A program made the translations under genes and the position numbers. Below are positions 40,503 to 46,427 of a stretch of 46,427 nucleotides of DNA, piece by piece. This stretch comes from an uncultured Eubacteriales bacterium. Lineage in GTDB: Bacteria; Bacillota; Clostridia; Oscillospirales; Oscillospiraceae. The notes below the pieces were generated by a model that was not told the origin of the DNA, did no database searches, and saw only the letters and a program-made list of their open reading frames with translations. The stretch's first letter is position 1. Each line of letters opens with the position of its first letter. The DNA is taken from positions 1-46,427 of the forward strand of contig CAKTLJ010000014.1 in NCBI GenBank assembly GCA_934572535.1. Direction: 5' to 3'.

Positions 40503-42446
40503 TTACAGCGACAGGGCCGCCCGGTAGCCGGTGTGGACGGCGTCCCAGATCTGTCCGCCGCGGATGCGGTCCCCGATGGGAAGGACCTTGTCGCAGACGC
40601 GCGCCAACCCCTCTCCGTAGGGGCTGGCGGGGCGGGTCCCCAGGGCCAGGACCACCCGGTCGCAGGGGTAGACGTACTCCTCCCCGGTCTGGGAGTCCAC
40701 GAACCAGATGCGGTCCTCGCCCACGCGGGTCAGGGTGCGGTTGCAGAGGAAGACCACGTTGTTGGCCTCCAGCACCGCCGTCATCCCGTTGCGGTTGGAG
40801 CCGAGGACCCCGGGCGAGAGCCGGGGGGCCGCCTCCAGGACCAGAACGGCGTTGTCCTTCTCCCGCTCGGAGAGGATCTCGGCGGTCTCCAGGCCGGTCA
40901 TGCCGGAGCCGACCACCACGATGCTCTCCTCCACCGGGGCGACCCGGCCGCTGATGATCTCCGGCGGGGTGCAGACCATGGCGCTCTCGCTTCCGGCGAT
41001 GGAGGCGGGGACGGCGGGCAGGCCGCCGGTGGCGTCCAGGATGGCATAGGGCCGCAGCGCCCGCAGGTCCTCCACCGTGGGGGCGCTGCGGAGCCGGACC
41101 TCGATCCCGGCCTGGTCGCAGCGGCGGATCAGGCTGTCCAGCAGGTCCTGGATGCGCTCCTTGCGCGGGGGCGTTCCGGCCAGCTTCAGCTGACCGCCCA
41201 GGGAATCGCTCTTTTCAAAGAGGACCACCCGGAAGCCCCGGCGGGCGGCCGTCCAGGCCGCCTCCATGCCCCCGGGGCCGCCACCCAGGACCACCACCAG
41301 GCGGCCGTCTCCGTCCGCCTTCCAGGGCGGCAGCTGGGCCTCGTAGCCAGTCTCGGGGTTCACCGCGCAGGTGATGTGGCCCTCATCATAGTACTTGCCC
41401 AGGCAGGCCATGCAGGCGATGCAGGGCAGGATGTCCTTCTCCCGGCCCTCGAAGGCCTTGTTGGTCCAGTCGGGGTCGGCCAGGTGACAGCGGACGGAGG
41501 CCGCGAAGTCCAGCACCCCCTCCGCCAGGAGCTTTTCCGCATAGGCGGGGTCCCGGATCATGCTCACCGCAAGGACGGGGATGGACACCGCCCCCTTCAC
41601 CGCCTTGGCCAGGTGCTTGCGCCAGCCCTGGCGGTAGAACATCGGCTCCATGCTCTGGCTGAGCTTGCTGGAGGTGCCGGAGGCACTGGCGTTGATGGCG
41701 TCCACCCCCCAGCGCTCCAGCATCTGGCAGATCTTCACGCCGGTGTCGGCGTGGTAGCCCTGCGGGCCGATGTACTCCTCGACGGACACCCGGACCATGA
41801 GGGGGAAGTCCCGCCCGCAGGTCGCCCGGATGGCCTCCACGATCTCCTTCAGGATGCGGGTGCGGTTTTCCAGGCTGCCGCCATAGCCGTCGGTCCGCCG
41901 GTTGGTGACGGGGCTCAGGAAGCTGTGGATGAGGTAGTGGTGGGCGGCGTGGATCTCCACCCCGTCAAAGCCCGCCTCCTTCACCCGCCGGGCGGCCTGG
42001 CCGAACTTTTGGACGATCGCGTGGATCTCCTCCTGGGTGATCTCCCGCGCGCCGCCCTGCTTCTTGCCCTTGGCGGCGCTGGCCGAGATCAGCCCCTTGG
42101 GGTTGAGCGCGGGGTCGCCGTTGGCCCCGGGGTGGAAGAGCTGGGCGAAGATCTTGGTCCCGTAGGGATGGACCCGGTCGGCCAGCAGGCGGAAGGAGGG
42201 GATGTTCTCCTCCCGGGCCGCGTTCAGCTCCCGGTAAAAGAGGACGCCGCGGTCCTCGTCCACGCAGACCATCTCCGTGATGATGAGGCCCACGCCGCCC
42301 TTGGCCCGGGCCTCGTAGTAGGCCAGCATGTCCTCGGTCATGGTCCCGTCCGGCTCGGACAGGGAGGCCGAGGCCGCCGTCATGGCCATCCGGTTCTTGA
42401 TGGTCAGGGCGCCGATCCGCCCCGGCGCGGAAAGGTGTTCGTACAT
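40503..42446 (-). CDS. NADH:flavin oxidoreductase / 2,4-dienoyl-CoA reductase-like flavoprotein
   Basis: A 647-residue multi-cofactor enzyme. Residues 1-330 are an old-yellow-enzyme FMN barrel with FDGVEIHAAHHYLIHSFLSP followed by NRRTDGYGGSLENR. Cysteines in CIACMACLG, plus one 12 residues on in HITCAVNPETG (about 340-358), should bind a 4Fe-4S cluster; spacing of the first three is C-x2-C-x2-C, tighter than the usual C-x2-C-x3-C. Residues from 385 form an FAD/NAD(P) module (VVVLGGGPGGMEAAWTAARR). Relatives reduce enoates, dienoyl-CoA or bile-acid intermediates. The substrate here is unknown. It probably follows the 42502-43029 gene in one transcript. Confidence 0.92.
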   Translation of the reverse strand: MYEHLSAPGRIGALTIKNRMAMTAASASLSEPDGTMTEDMLAYYEARAKGGVGLIITEMVCVDEDRGVLFYRELNAAREENIPSFRLLADRVHPYGTKIFAQLFHPGANGDPALNPKGLISASAAKGKKQGGAREITQEEIHAIVQKFGQAARRVKEAGFDGVEIHAAHHYLIHSFLSPVTNRRTDGYGGSLENRTRILKEIVEAIRATCGRDFPLMVRVSVEEYIGPQGYHADTGVKICQMLERWGVDAINASASGTSSKLSQSMEPMFYRQGWRKHLAKAVKGAVSIPVLAVSMIRDPAYAEKLLAEGVLDFAASVRCHLADPDWTNKAFEGREKDILPCIACMACLGKYYDEGHITCAVNPETGYEAQLPPWKADGDGRLVVVLGGGPGGMEAAWTAARRGFRVVLFEKSDSLGGQLKLAGTPPRKERIQDLLDSLIRRCDQAGIEVRLRSAPTVEDLRALRPYAILDATGGLPAVPASIAGSESAMVCTPPEIISGRVAPVEESIVVVGSGMTGLETAEILSEREKDNAVLVLEAAPRLSPGVLGSNRNGMTAVLEANNVVFLCNRTLTRVGEDRIWFVDSQTGEEYVYPCDRVVLALGTRPASPYGEGLARVCDKVLPIGDRIRGGQIWDAVHTGYRAALSL

Positions 42447-42501
42447 AGCAAGGGTTCCCCTTTCTCGATTGGTTTCTATTCTGTCTGCTTCCGCGCGCGG
42501 G

Positions 42502-43029
42502 TCACGCCTGCTCCGGCGGGTCCGCCTGGGCGGCGGCGCGGATGGCCCGCTCCTGCGCCTTCTTCTCCTGGGCGGCGGCCTCCTGGGCCTCCTTTTCCGC
42601 CCGGCGGGCCTGCTTGGCCTCCTTTTTCAGCTCCGCCAGGTACTCCGGCGGCACCACGTTGGAGCCGTTGGGGTTGCGGATGTAGGCCTGGACGGTGTGC
42701 GCCAGCTCCTCCGTGGTGGGGTGGACCACCACCAGGTTGTTCTCATATGCGTACCAATAGCTCCGCTTCACGTCGGGCATTTCCTTCGTGATGAGCTGCA
42801 AGCTGCCGTGGCGCATGGCGGTGGGCGGGGTATAGATCACGTCCTTGATGGAGGTGAAGGGGATGACCCGCTCCTTCTCCTTCATCCGGGTCTTGCCCAG
42901 GCAGCGGATGACACAGTAATCCAGGTACACATCCAGCCGGGAGGACCCGCCGGGAAGCCAGAAGATCATGCCCTTGCGGATCTTCTGGATCTGTTCTGCC
43001 TTTTGCTTCTTCTTTTTGCGTCCAAACAT
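42502..43029 (-). CDS. Small basic protein with coiled-coil tail, unknown
   Basis: A 175-residue protein not assigned to a family with confidence. It begins with a very basic stretch (MFGRKKKKQKAEQI), followed by a beta-rich core (about 30-110: RLDVYLDYCVIRCLGK, IPFTSIKDVIYTPP, YWYAYENNLVVVHP). That core resembles bacterial PH-like folds in rhythm only. It ends in an Ala/Lys/Glu-rich helix (about 128-170) likely to form a coiled coil. There is no signal peptide or membrane segment. GGAGG precedes the ATG. Its own promoter is followed by a perfect palindrome. Confidence 0.75.
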   Translation of the reverse strand: MFGRKKKKQKAEQIQKIRKGMIFWLPGGSSRLDVYLDYCVIRCLGKTRMKEKERVIPFTSIKDVIYTPPTAMRHGSLQLITKEMPDVKRSYWYAYENNLVVVHPTTEELAHTVQAYIRNPNGSNVVPPEYLAELKKEAKQARRAEKEAQEAAAQEKKAQERAIRAAAQADPPEQA

Positions 43030-43058
43030 GGTCAGCGCCTCCGTCCCATTGGTTCAAG

Positions 43059-43072
43059 GTTTGATATCAAAC
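43059..43072. promoter_or_regulatory. Palindromic operator candidate GTTTGATATCAAAC
   Basis: A perfect 14-bp palindrome lies 4 bp downstream of the -10 element of the promoter for the gene at 42502-43029. It is at the expected start of transcription, suited to repressor binding. It resembles FabT-type sites (TTTGA-TCAAA) but no FabT is seen here. Confidence 0.5.
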
Positions 43073-43076
43073 ATAC

Positions 43077-43105
43077 AGTATAGCCCCTTCCTCGGCAAAA
43101 GACAA
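43077..43105 (-). promoter_or_regulatory. Promoter of the small basic protein gene
   Basis: Minus strand TTGTCT (43100-43105), 17-bp spacer, TATACT (43077-43082). Confidence 0.6.
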
Positions 43106-43123
43106 GGACGGCGGGCGTCAAAC

Positions 43124-43969
43124 TCAAAAGTCGATCTCATCGGGGTCGTGCGAGGTGGCCGTGGGGGGCATGGCGTCCAGGCTGGCCATGTCCTCGGGGG
43201 CGATGGCGAAGTCAAAGACCTGGGCGTTCTCCCGGATGCGGGCCGGGGTCACGGACTTGGGCAGCGGCAAGGCCCCCTTCTGCAAGCACCAGCGGATGCA
43301 GAGCTGGGCCGGGGTCTTGCCGTAACGCGCGGCGAGCGCAACGATGCGCGGGTGCGTCAGGAGCTGGCCCCGCCCCATGGGGGACCAGGCCTCCACCAGG
43401 ATGTCGTTCTCCCGGCAGTAGGCCAGGGTCTCCGCCTGCGCCTGGCCGGGGTGCAGCTCGATCTGGTCCACCATGGGCTTGACCTCGGTCTGCATCAGGG
43501 CCTTCAGGTGGTGGGGCTTGAAGTTGGACACGCCGATGGCCCGGAGCTTCCCCTGCCGGTAAAGCTCGATAAAGGCCCGCCAGGTGTCGCGGTTGAGCGC
43601 CTCCCAGTCCCGGTACTGCCGGGCGGTGGCTGGCCAGTGGATGAGGCAGAGGTCCAGATAGTCCAGCTCCAGCCGCTCCAGGCTGGCCAGGATGGCGGCC
43701 TTGGCCTTCTCATAGCCCCGCTCGCTGTTCCAGACCTTGGTGGTGATGAAAAGCGCCTCCCGGGGGACGGCGGCGGCCCGGACGGCCTGGCCCACGCTGC
43801 GCTCGTTGCCGTAGAAGGCGGCGGTGTCGATGTGGCGGTAGCCGGTCTCCAGGGCGGCTTTGAGCGCGGCCACCCCCTCCGCCCCCTCCGGGGTCTTGTA
43901 GGTGCCGAAGCCCAGGCGGGGAATGGCCACGCCGTTGGACAGACGGTAAGGTTCGGTCAGAGTTTGCAT
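43124..43969 (-). CDS. Aldo/keto reductase
   Basis: An NAD(P)H-dependent carbonyl reductase of 281 residues, AKR5-like. The catalytic tetrad is complete: D48 and Y53 in HIDTAAFYGNE, K78 in FITTKVWN and H111 in LCLIHWP. The cofactor segments AIGVSNFKPHHL and PLPKSVTPARIRENAQ are present. AAGGAGG lies before the ATG. Only 25 bp separate its start from the terminator of a putative 6S-like RNA, and no promoter is visible in between. It may therefore be expressed by read-through of that RNA, as ygfA is behind ssrS in E. coli. Confidence 0.93.
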   Translation of the reverse strand: MQTLTEPYRLSNGVAIPRLGFGTYKTPEGAEGVAALKAALETGYRHIDTAAFYGNERSVGQAVRAAAVPREALFITTKVWNSERGYEKAKAAILASLERLELDYLDLCLIHWPATARQYRDWEALNRDTWRAFIELYRQGKLRAIGVSNFKPHHLKALMQTEVKPMVDQIELHPGQAQAETLAYCRENDILVEAWSPMGRGQLLTHPRIVALAARYGKTPAQLCIRWCLQKGALPLPKSVTPARIRENAQVFDFAIAPEDMASLDAMPPTATSHDPDEIDF

Positions 43970-43990
43970 TGTGGTTCCTCCTTGGTATCT

Positions 43991-44026
43991 TTACAAAAAA
44001 CACCTCCGAACAATCGGAGGTGTTTT
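43991..44026 (-). terminator. Terminator between the 6S-like RNA and the aldo/keto reductase
   Basis: A 13-bp stem (AAAACACCTCCGA / TCGGAGGTGTTTT) with loop ACAA is followed by further Us on the minus strand. Confidence 0.85.
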
Positions 44027-44049
44027 GAGACGCGTATGAAACGATCAGC

Positions 44050-44234
44050 GCTTGGAGAACTGAGGAGCGCGACGGGCTGCTTTGAGACCGTACTGACGCA
44101 CTCTCACACCCAAAAGTTCCAGTATTCATGCAGTTCGCGGGCACCGGTCTTCCCGCAGACCCGTCGGCAACCCACGAAATGGAAGCTTTTTTATGTCATT
44201 TCGTGCAGCGTTCAGCACGCCGCCCAACTCTTCT
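44050..44234 (-). ncRNA. ssrS: Structured RNA, probable 6S RNA
   Basis: No reading frame is convincing here, yet there is a good promoter, a terminator, and a long imperfect helix joining the two ends. GAGTTGGGCGGCGTG (44216-44230) pairs with CGCGCTCCTCAGTTC (44057-44071) over 15 positions with one mismatch and several G-U pairs, and GCTGC (44205-44209) with GCAGC (44076-44080). Inside lies a perfect 8-bp hairpin (ACGAAATG / CATTTCGT). A rod of about 185 nt with an internal open region is the 6S layout. The identity is inference from structure; ends are approximate. Confidence 0.55.
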
Positions 44235-44240
44235 GGCTTA

Positions 44241-44269
44241 ATTATACTTGACTTCCGCATAGATGTCCA
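44241..44269 (-). promoter_or_regulatory. Promoter of the 6S-like RNA
   Basis: Minus strand TGGACA (44264-44269), 17-bp spacer, TATAAT (44241-44246). Confidence 0.75.
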
Positions 44270-44313
44270 TACTCATCTTATTCTGAGCGCCGGGAGCGAG
44301 GCGTCTATGGTAT

Positions 44314-44347
44314 GCGCAGAAAGTGAAGCTGCAATCACTTTCTGCGC
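44314..44347. other. Perfect 12-bp inverted repeat
   Basis: GCGCAGAAAGTG and CACTTTCTGCGC are separated by 10 bp. There is no U-tract in either direction. It lies between the RNA gene and the gene remnant, and could be a relic of an element end. Confidence 0.5.
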
Positions 44348-44380
44348 TGGGTATGATAAAAAAGGACATTCTGCAACCTC

Positions 44381-44548
44381 TTTGTCAAGGAAGCGCAGTA
44401 TCGGATCGACAAGCCGGATTATGCTGAACGCGCTGTGACAGAGGCGCTCGTCAATGCGCTCATCCATGTGGGCGCACTTTGGTTTGCCTTGCAGGACGAC
44501 CTACTGTTCGTTCCGGCCGTTTCCAAGGATCATATTGTTTTAATTTGA
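44381..44548 (+). pseudogene. Remnant of an AlbA_2/HATPase_c_4-type gene
   Basis: A 55-codon stretch without an intact start, reading KEAQYRIDKPDYAERAVTEA, then LVNALIHVG and QDDLLFVPAVSKD, to a TGA stop at 44546-44548. The segment TEALVNALIH matches the GHKL-like motif of AlbA_2-domain proteins; compare KEAVLNAILH in the intact gene at 26320. The normal continuation (RDY, then glycine-rich loop) is missing. It overlaps the 3' end of the TOPRIM gene by 19 bp. It probably marks a deletion when the ATPase-TOPRIM cassette arrived. Confidence 0.65.
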
Positions 44549-45039
44549 GAACTATTGTTCTCCACAAAACTAAATGCTTCCGGTGTTTTTGTCATCCACA
44601 GACGCGCAGGATCCAGCTTATGGCGCTCAAGCATGGAACGACAATCCTTTGTTTTCATCCTACAAAAGTCCGTCTTGAAATTTTTAACGCTCCCACTTTG
44701 AGTCAGTTCCATAGCAGTTCGCACATCTGTGCACCGAACCAGTTCATCCTCCAAATTCATAACTTGTGGAAGAAAAATGATCTTCAGCTTTCCGCAATAC
44801 CGGGTGAGAAGTTCCAGGTTCTTTTTAAGGGGCGATGTCTGTGGCACATCGGTGTCAAATACCAAAACCACGGTCGTTCCTGCCTGAATAGACAACATCT
44901 GTGACTTAGGAATCAAGTTCTGCACCACATTGAAGACCTTTATCTTCCCAGGAATCAATCTTTCCGGTGCTTCCTTTAACGCCGCGATCAGTTGCTGTTC
45001 ACAGGGGCCTTCTACATAATAGATGCACTTATTGTTCAT
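44530..45039 (-). CDS. Small TOPRIM-domain protein, partner of the ATPase
   Basis: A 169-residue protein with TOPRIM-like acidic motifs: E10 and E14 in CIYYVEGPCEQQLI, and D62-x-D64 in TVVLVFDTDVPQTS. Such domains cut or bind nucleic acid with Mg ions, and small ones pair with ATPases in OLD, RloB/AbiL and PARIS-type systems. The ATG at 45039 lies inside the last codons of the ATPase gene (11-bp overlap), with GGGTGGGAAG as ribosome site; the frame is open to 45114. GC content is visibly lower than in the core genes. It is much smaller than the DUF4435 partner of PARIS, so it may be a different type. Confidence 0.72.
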   Translation of the reverse strand: MNNKCIYYVEGPCEQQLIAALKEAPERLIPGKIKVFNVVQNLIPKSQMLSIQAGTTVVLVFDTDVPQTSPLKKNLELLTRYCGKLKIIFLPQVMNLEDELVRCTDVRTAMELTQSGSVKNFKTDFCRMKTKDCRSMLERHKLDPARLWMTKTPEAFSFVENNSSQIKTI

Positions 45040-46132
45040 CTTCCCACCCCATTTCCAATTCGTCCAAAAGCGAATCCTGCGGAAGCGAGGCAAACACATC
45101 ATTCTCGACCGCACAGCGCAAAGAGTCTGTATTTCGTTTCAGTACATCCGATGCGGAAACAGCAGAAACCTGGTATGCTCCTTCCTCCAGATGCTTACGC
45201 AAAAAGACATAGCTATGCTTCGGCAGGTTCAAATCCAGCATATCTGTATTATGCGTTGTAAAAATCAATTGCTCATCGGCTCCGATACGATCCAGCATAA
45301 TACCGAAAATCCGTTTTTCAATATCGCTCTGAATATAAGAGAAATGTTCATCGCAATAATAGAAGCTGCTCTCCTTTGTCGCCATGGCAGCAAGGAACAT
45401 TGCGACATCAATTCCTTCCGCTGTACCACTGGACAGCATCTCCCGATTCAGCAGCCTGCCTTCCTGAATAATGATCTCCGTTCCACCGCGCCGAATAATA
45501 AAGGTATCCTTCAAATCTTTCGATAAGCGAATGTCCTGTAATGTCGGATCAAGGGTTCCAATAACAGCACGCAGCGTCTTCAACAAGATCCTTTTATTCG
45601 CACCTGTAAGCTTCAAAGATTTCTCTATTTCAGGATACGCAAAACGATACTGGACGGCACCTACTAATTTCTTAAGTGATGTCGCAGTTCTGGTTGCCTC
45701 TATCGTTTGATCTTTCAACTTCTTTACACATTTTTCATACGAATCCATCGTATCAATCTCTGCGGTCTGATACTGGATCTCGATCTCCTGCTCAGAAGCA
45801 TCGATCTGCACTGACAAGCGCTGTAGGCGATGATCGCCATTCACAAAATCAATACTGAAGTATCCCTTGTCATCTGCAACCATCTCATAAAGCGGCGTGG
45901 GATTTCCATCCGCCATATATCCAAAAATGCGAAGCAATGCCTTTCCAAGGCTGGTCTTTCCTGTCGCATTCGCTCCCATAAGAATTACAGCCTTTTTATA
46001 GCGAAAGCGCTCTCTCCCGTTCAGGTATTCCTGATCGATGATCGAATGAACGATCTTTTTCGGATAGCTGAAATTGATATGAAAATCATGAAATCCATAA
46101 ATCCCCTGTAACACAAGGTTTAATACGATCAT
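45029..46132 (-). CDS. AAA/ABC-type ATPase of a two-gene defence-like cassette
   Basis: A 367-residue SMC/ABC-like ATPase of the AAA_15/AAA_21 group. Walker A is GANATGKT (53-60), a signature-like loop LSSGTAEG is at 233-240, Walker B is SFYYCDEHF (D261, E262), and the H-loop is FTTHNTDMLD (H294). About 170 residues between Walker A and the signature form a charged insertion. It is the first gene of the pair, overlapping the TOPRIM gene, with AAAGGAGG before the ATG. By family, the ATPase would sense phage or nucleic acid and control the TOPRIM effector. The role is inferred; composition suggests horizontal transfer. Confidence 0.85.
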   Translation of the reverse strand: MIVLNLVLQGIYGFHDFHINFSYPKKIVHSIIDQEYLNGRERFRYKKAVILMGANATGKTSLGKALLRIFGYMADGNPTPLYEMVADDKGYFSIDFVNGDHRLQRLSVQIDASEQEIEIQYQTAEIDTMDSYEKCVKKLKDQTIEATRTATSLKKLVGAVQYRFAYPEIEKSLKLTGANKRILLKTLRAVIGTLDPTLQDIRLSKDLKDTFIIRRGGTEIIIQEGRLLNREMLSSGTAEGIDVAMFLAAMATKESSFYYCDEHFSYIQSDIEKRIFGIMLDRIGADEQLIFTTHNTDMLDLNLPKHSYVFLRKHLEEGAYQVSAVSASDVLKRNTDSLRCAVENDVFASLPQDSLLDELEMGWEDEQ

Positions 46133-46172
46133 GCCAGAGCCTCCTTTTCATTATTTCGTTTTCCACGAACTA

Positions 46173-46201
46173 ATGATAGCATATTTCAAGGAGCATTTCA
46201 A
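46173..46201 (-). promoter_or_regulatory. Promoter of the ATPase-TOPRIM pair
   Basis: Minus strand TTGAAA (46196-46201), 17-bp spacer, TATCAT (46173-46178). Two direct copies of TCCTTGAAAT with a 12-bp period overlap the -35 region and could be an activator or repressor site. Confidence 0.55.
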
Positions 46202-46358
46202 GGATACTTGCACATATCCAAGCAATATTTACATCTATGCTGTATAGTATGCCCAGTTGGCGCAAGAAGGTACGTTATCTGTAATTGATAGCGCGTCACA
46301 TCTCTTCCCTCCTACTCAAATTTGGCTCGCCGGAGTCAGGTGAGATATCAGGGATAGA

Positions 46359-46392
46359 AAAACCCCGGAAAACCATGGTTTTCCGGGGTTTT
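46359..46392. terminator. 34-bp perfect palindrome, terminator
   Basis: Two 17-bp arms (AAAACCCCGGAAAACCA and its complement) meet with no spacer and are flanked by A/T runs. It is probably a bidirectional terminator for a gene outside the window. The stretch 46202-46358 shows no gene. Confidence 0.7.
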
Positions 46393-46427
46393 GTGTGCTT
46401 TGCGATACGAACCGTACCAATCAGCGC

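Noticed and set aside
44101..44180. SAM-riboswitch-like string (GTCGGCAACCC) on the plus strand
   Set aside because: The rest of the SAM-I core is missing. The region is better explained as a minus-strand RNA with its own promoter and terminator.
1..46427. CRISPR arrays, rRNA genes and intact insertion sequences
   Set aside because: No regularly spaced repeats, rRNA signatures or transposase reading frames were seen.

Overview
The window looks like chromosome of a GC-rich, anaerobic gut-type Firmicute, most likely an Oscillospiraceae relative of Flavonifractor, Lawsonibacter or Intestinimonas. The clues are AGGAGG-type ribosome binding sites, a glycine dehydrogenase split into GcvPA and GcvPB, FabK instead of FabI, and an L27 with a cleavable N-terminal extension next to the Prp protease. 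The species assignment is inference; no rRNA is present.

Layout. (1) 0.1-8.0 kb, minus strand: a complete glycine cleavage operon (gcvT-gcvH-gcvPA-gcvPB-lplA-lpdA) behind a consensus promoter, a tandem glycine riboswitch and a probable transcription attenuator, followed by an MBL-fold hydrolase. (2) 8.1-9.2 kb: a frameshifted membrane-protein gene lying between two 32-bp copies of the end of the neighbouring tetR gene. (3) 9.2-19.5 kb, minus strand: a 12-gene type II fatty acid synthesis operon (acpP-fabK-fabD-fabG-fabF-accB-fabZ-accC-accD-accA), ending in an acyl-CoA synthetase and a TetR regulator. A perfect palindrome sits at the acpP promoter. (4) 19.7-25.0 kb, minus strand: a DHHW/MBOAT surface O-acylation pair, a MATE exporter and a U32-like protein. 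(5) 25.0-27.7 kb: two identical tRNA-Val(GAC) genes flanking a DUF1275 membrane gene, then an AlbA_2-type ATP-binding protein. (6) 27.8-33.5 kb: a compositionally different cluster with a DUF1254/DUF1214 lipoprotein, an alkylsulfatase-like lipoprotein, TetR and a divergent MATE pump. (7) 33.6-40.0 kb: a LuxR-type regulator divergent from a thiolase, then prmA and the conserved rplU-prp-rpmA-obgE block. (8) 40.0-43.97 kb: a truncated HAD gene, an old-yellow-enzyme/dienoyl-CoA-reductase-type flavoprotein, a small basic unknown protein and an aldo/keto reductase. (9) 44.0-46.4 kb: a probable 6S-like RNA, a remnant of an AlbA_2-type gene, and an AT-richer two-gene ATPase plus TOPRIM cassette resembling phage-defence modules.

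Most functional logic is housekeeping: one-carbon metabolism, lipid synthesis and ribosome biogenesis. Accessory material is concentrated at 8.1-9.2, 25-33.5 and 44-46 kb. The best candidates for undescribed biology are the ATPase-TOPRIM pair, the TetR-controlled alkylsulfatase/DUF1254/MATE cluster, the FASII operon with its own terminal regulator and palindromic sites, the ncRNA directly upstream of a reductase, and a palindromic repeat that follows gene-end hairpins.
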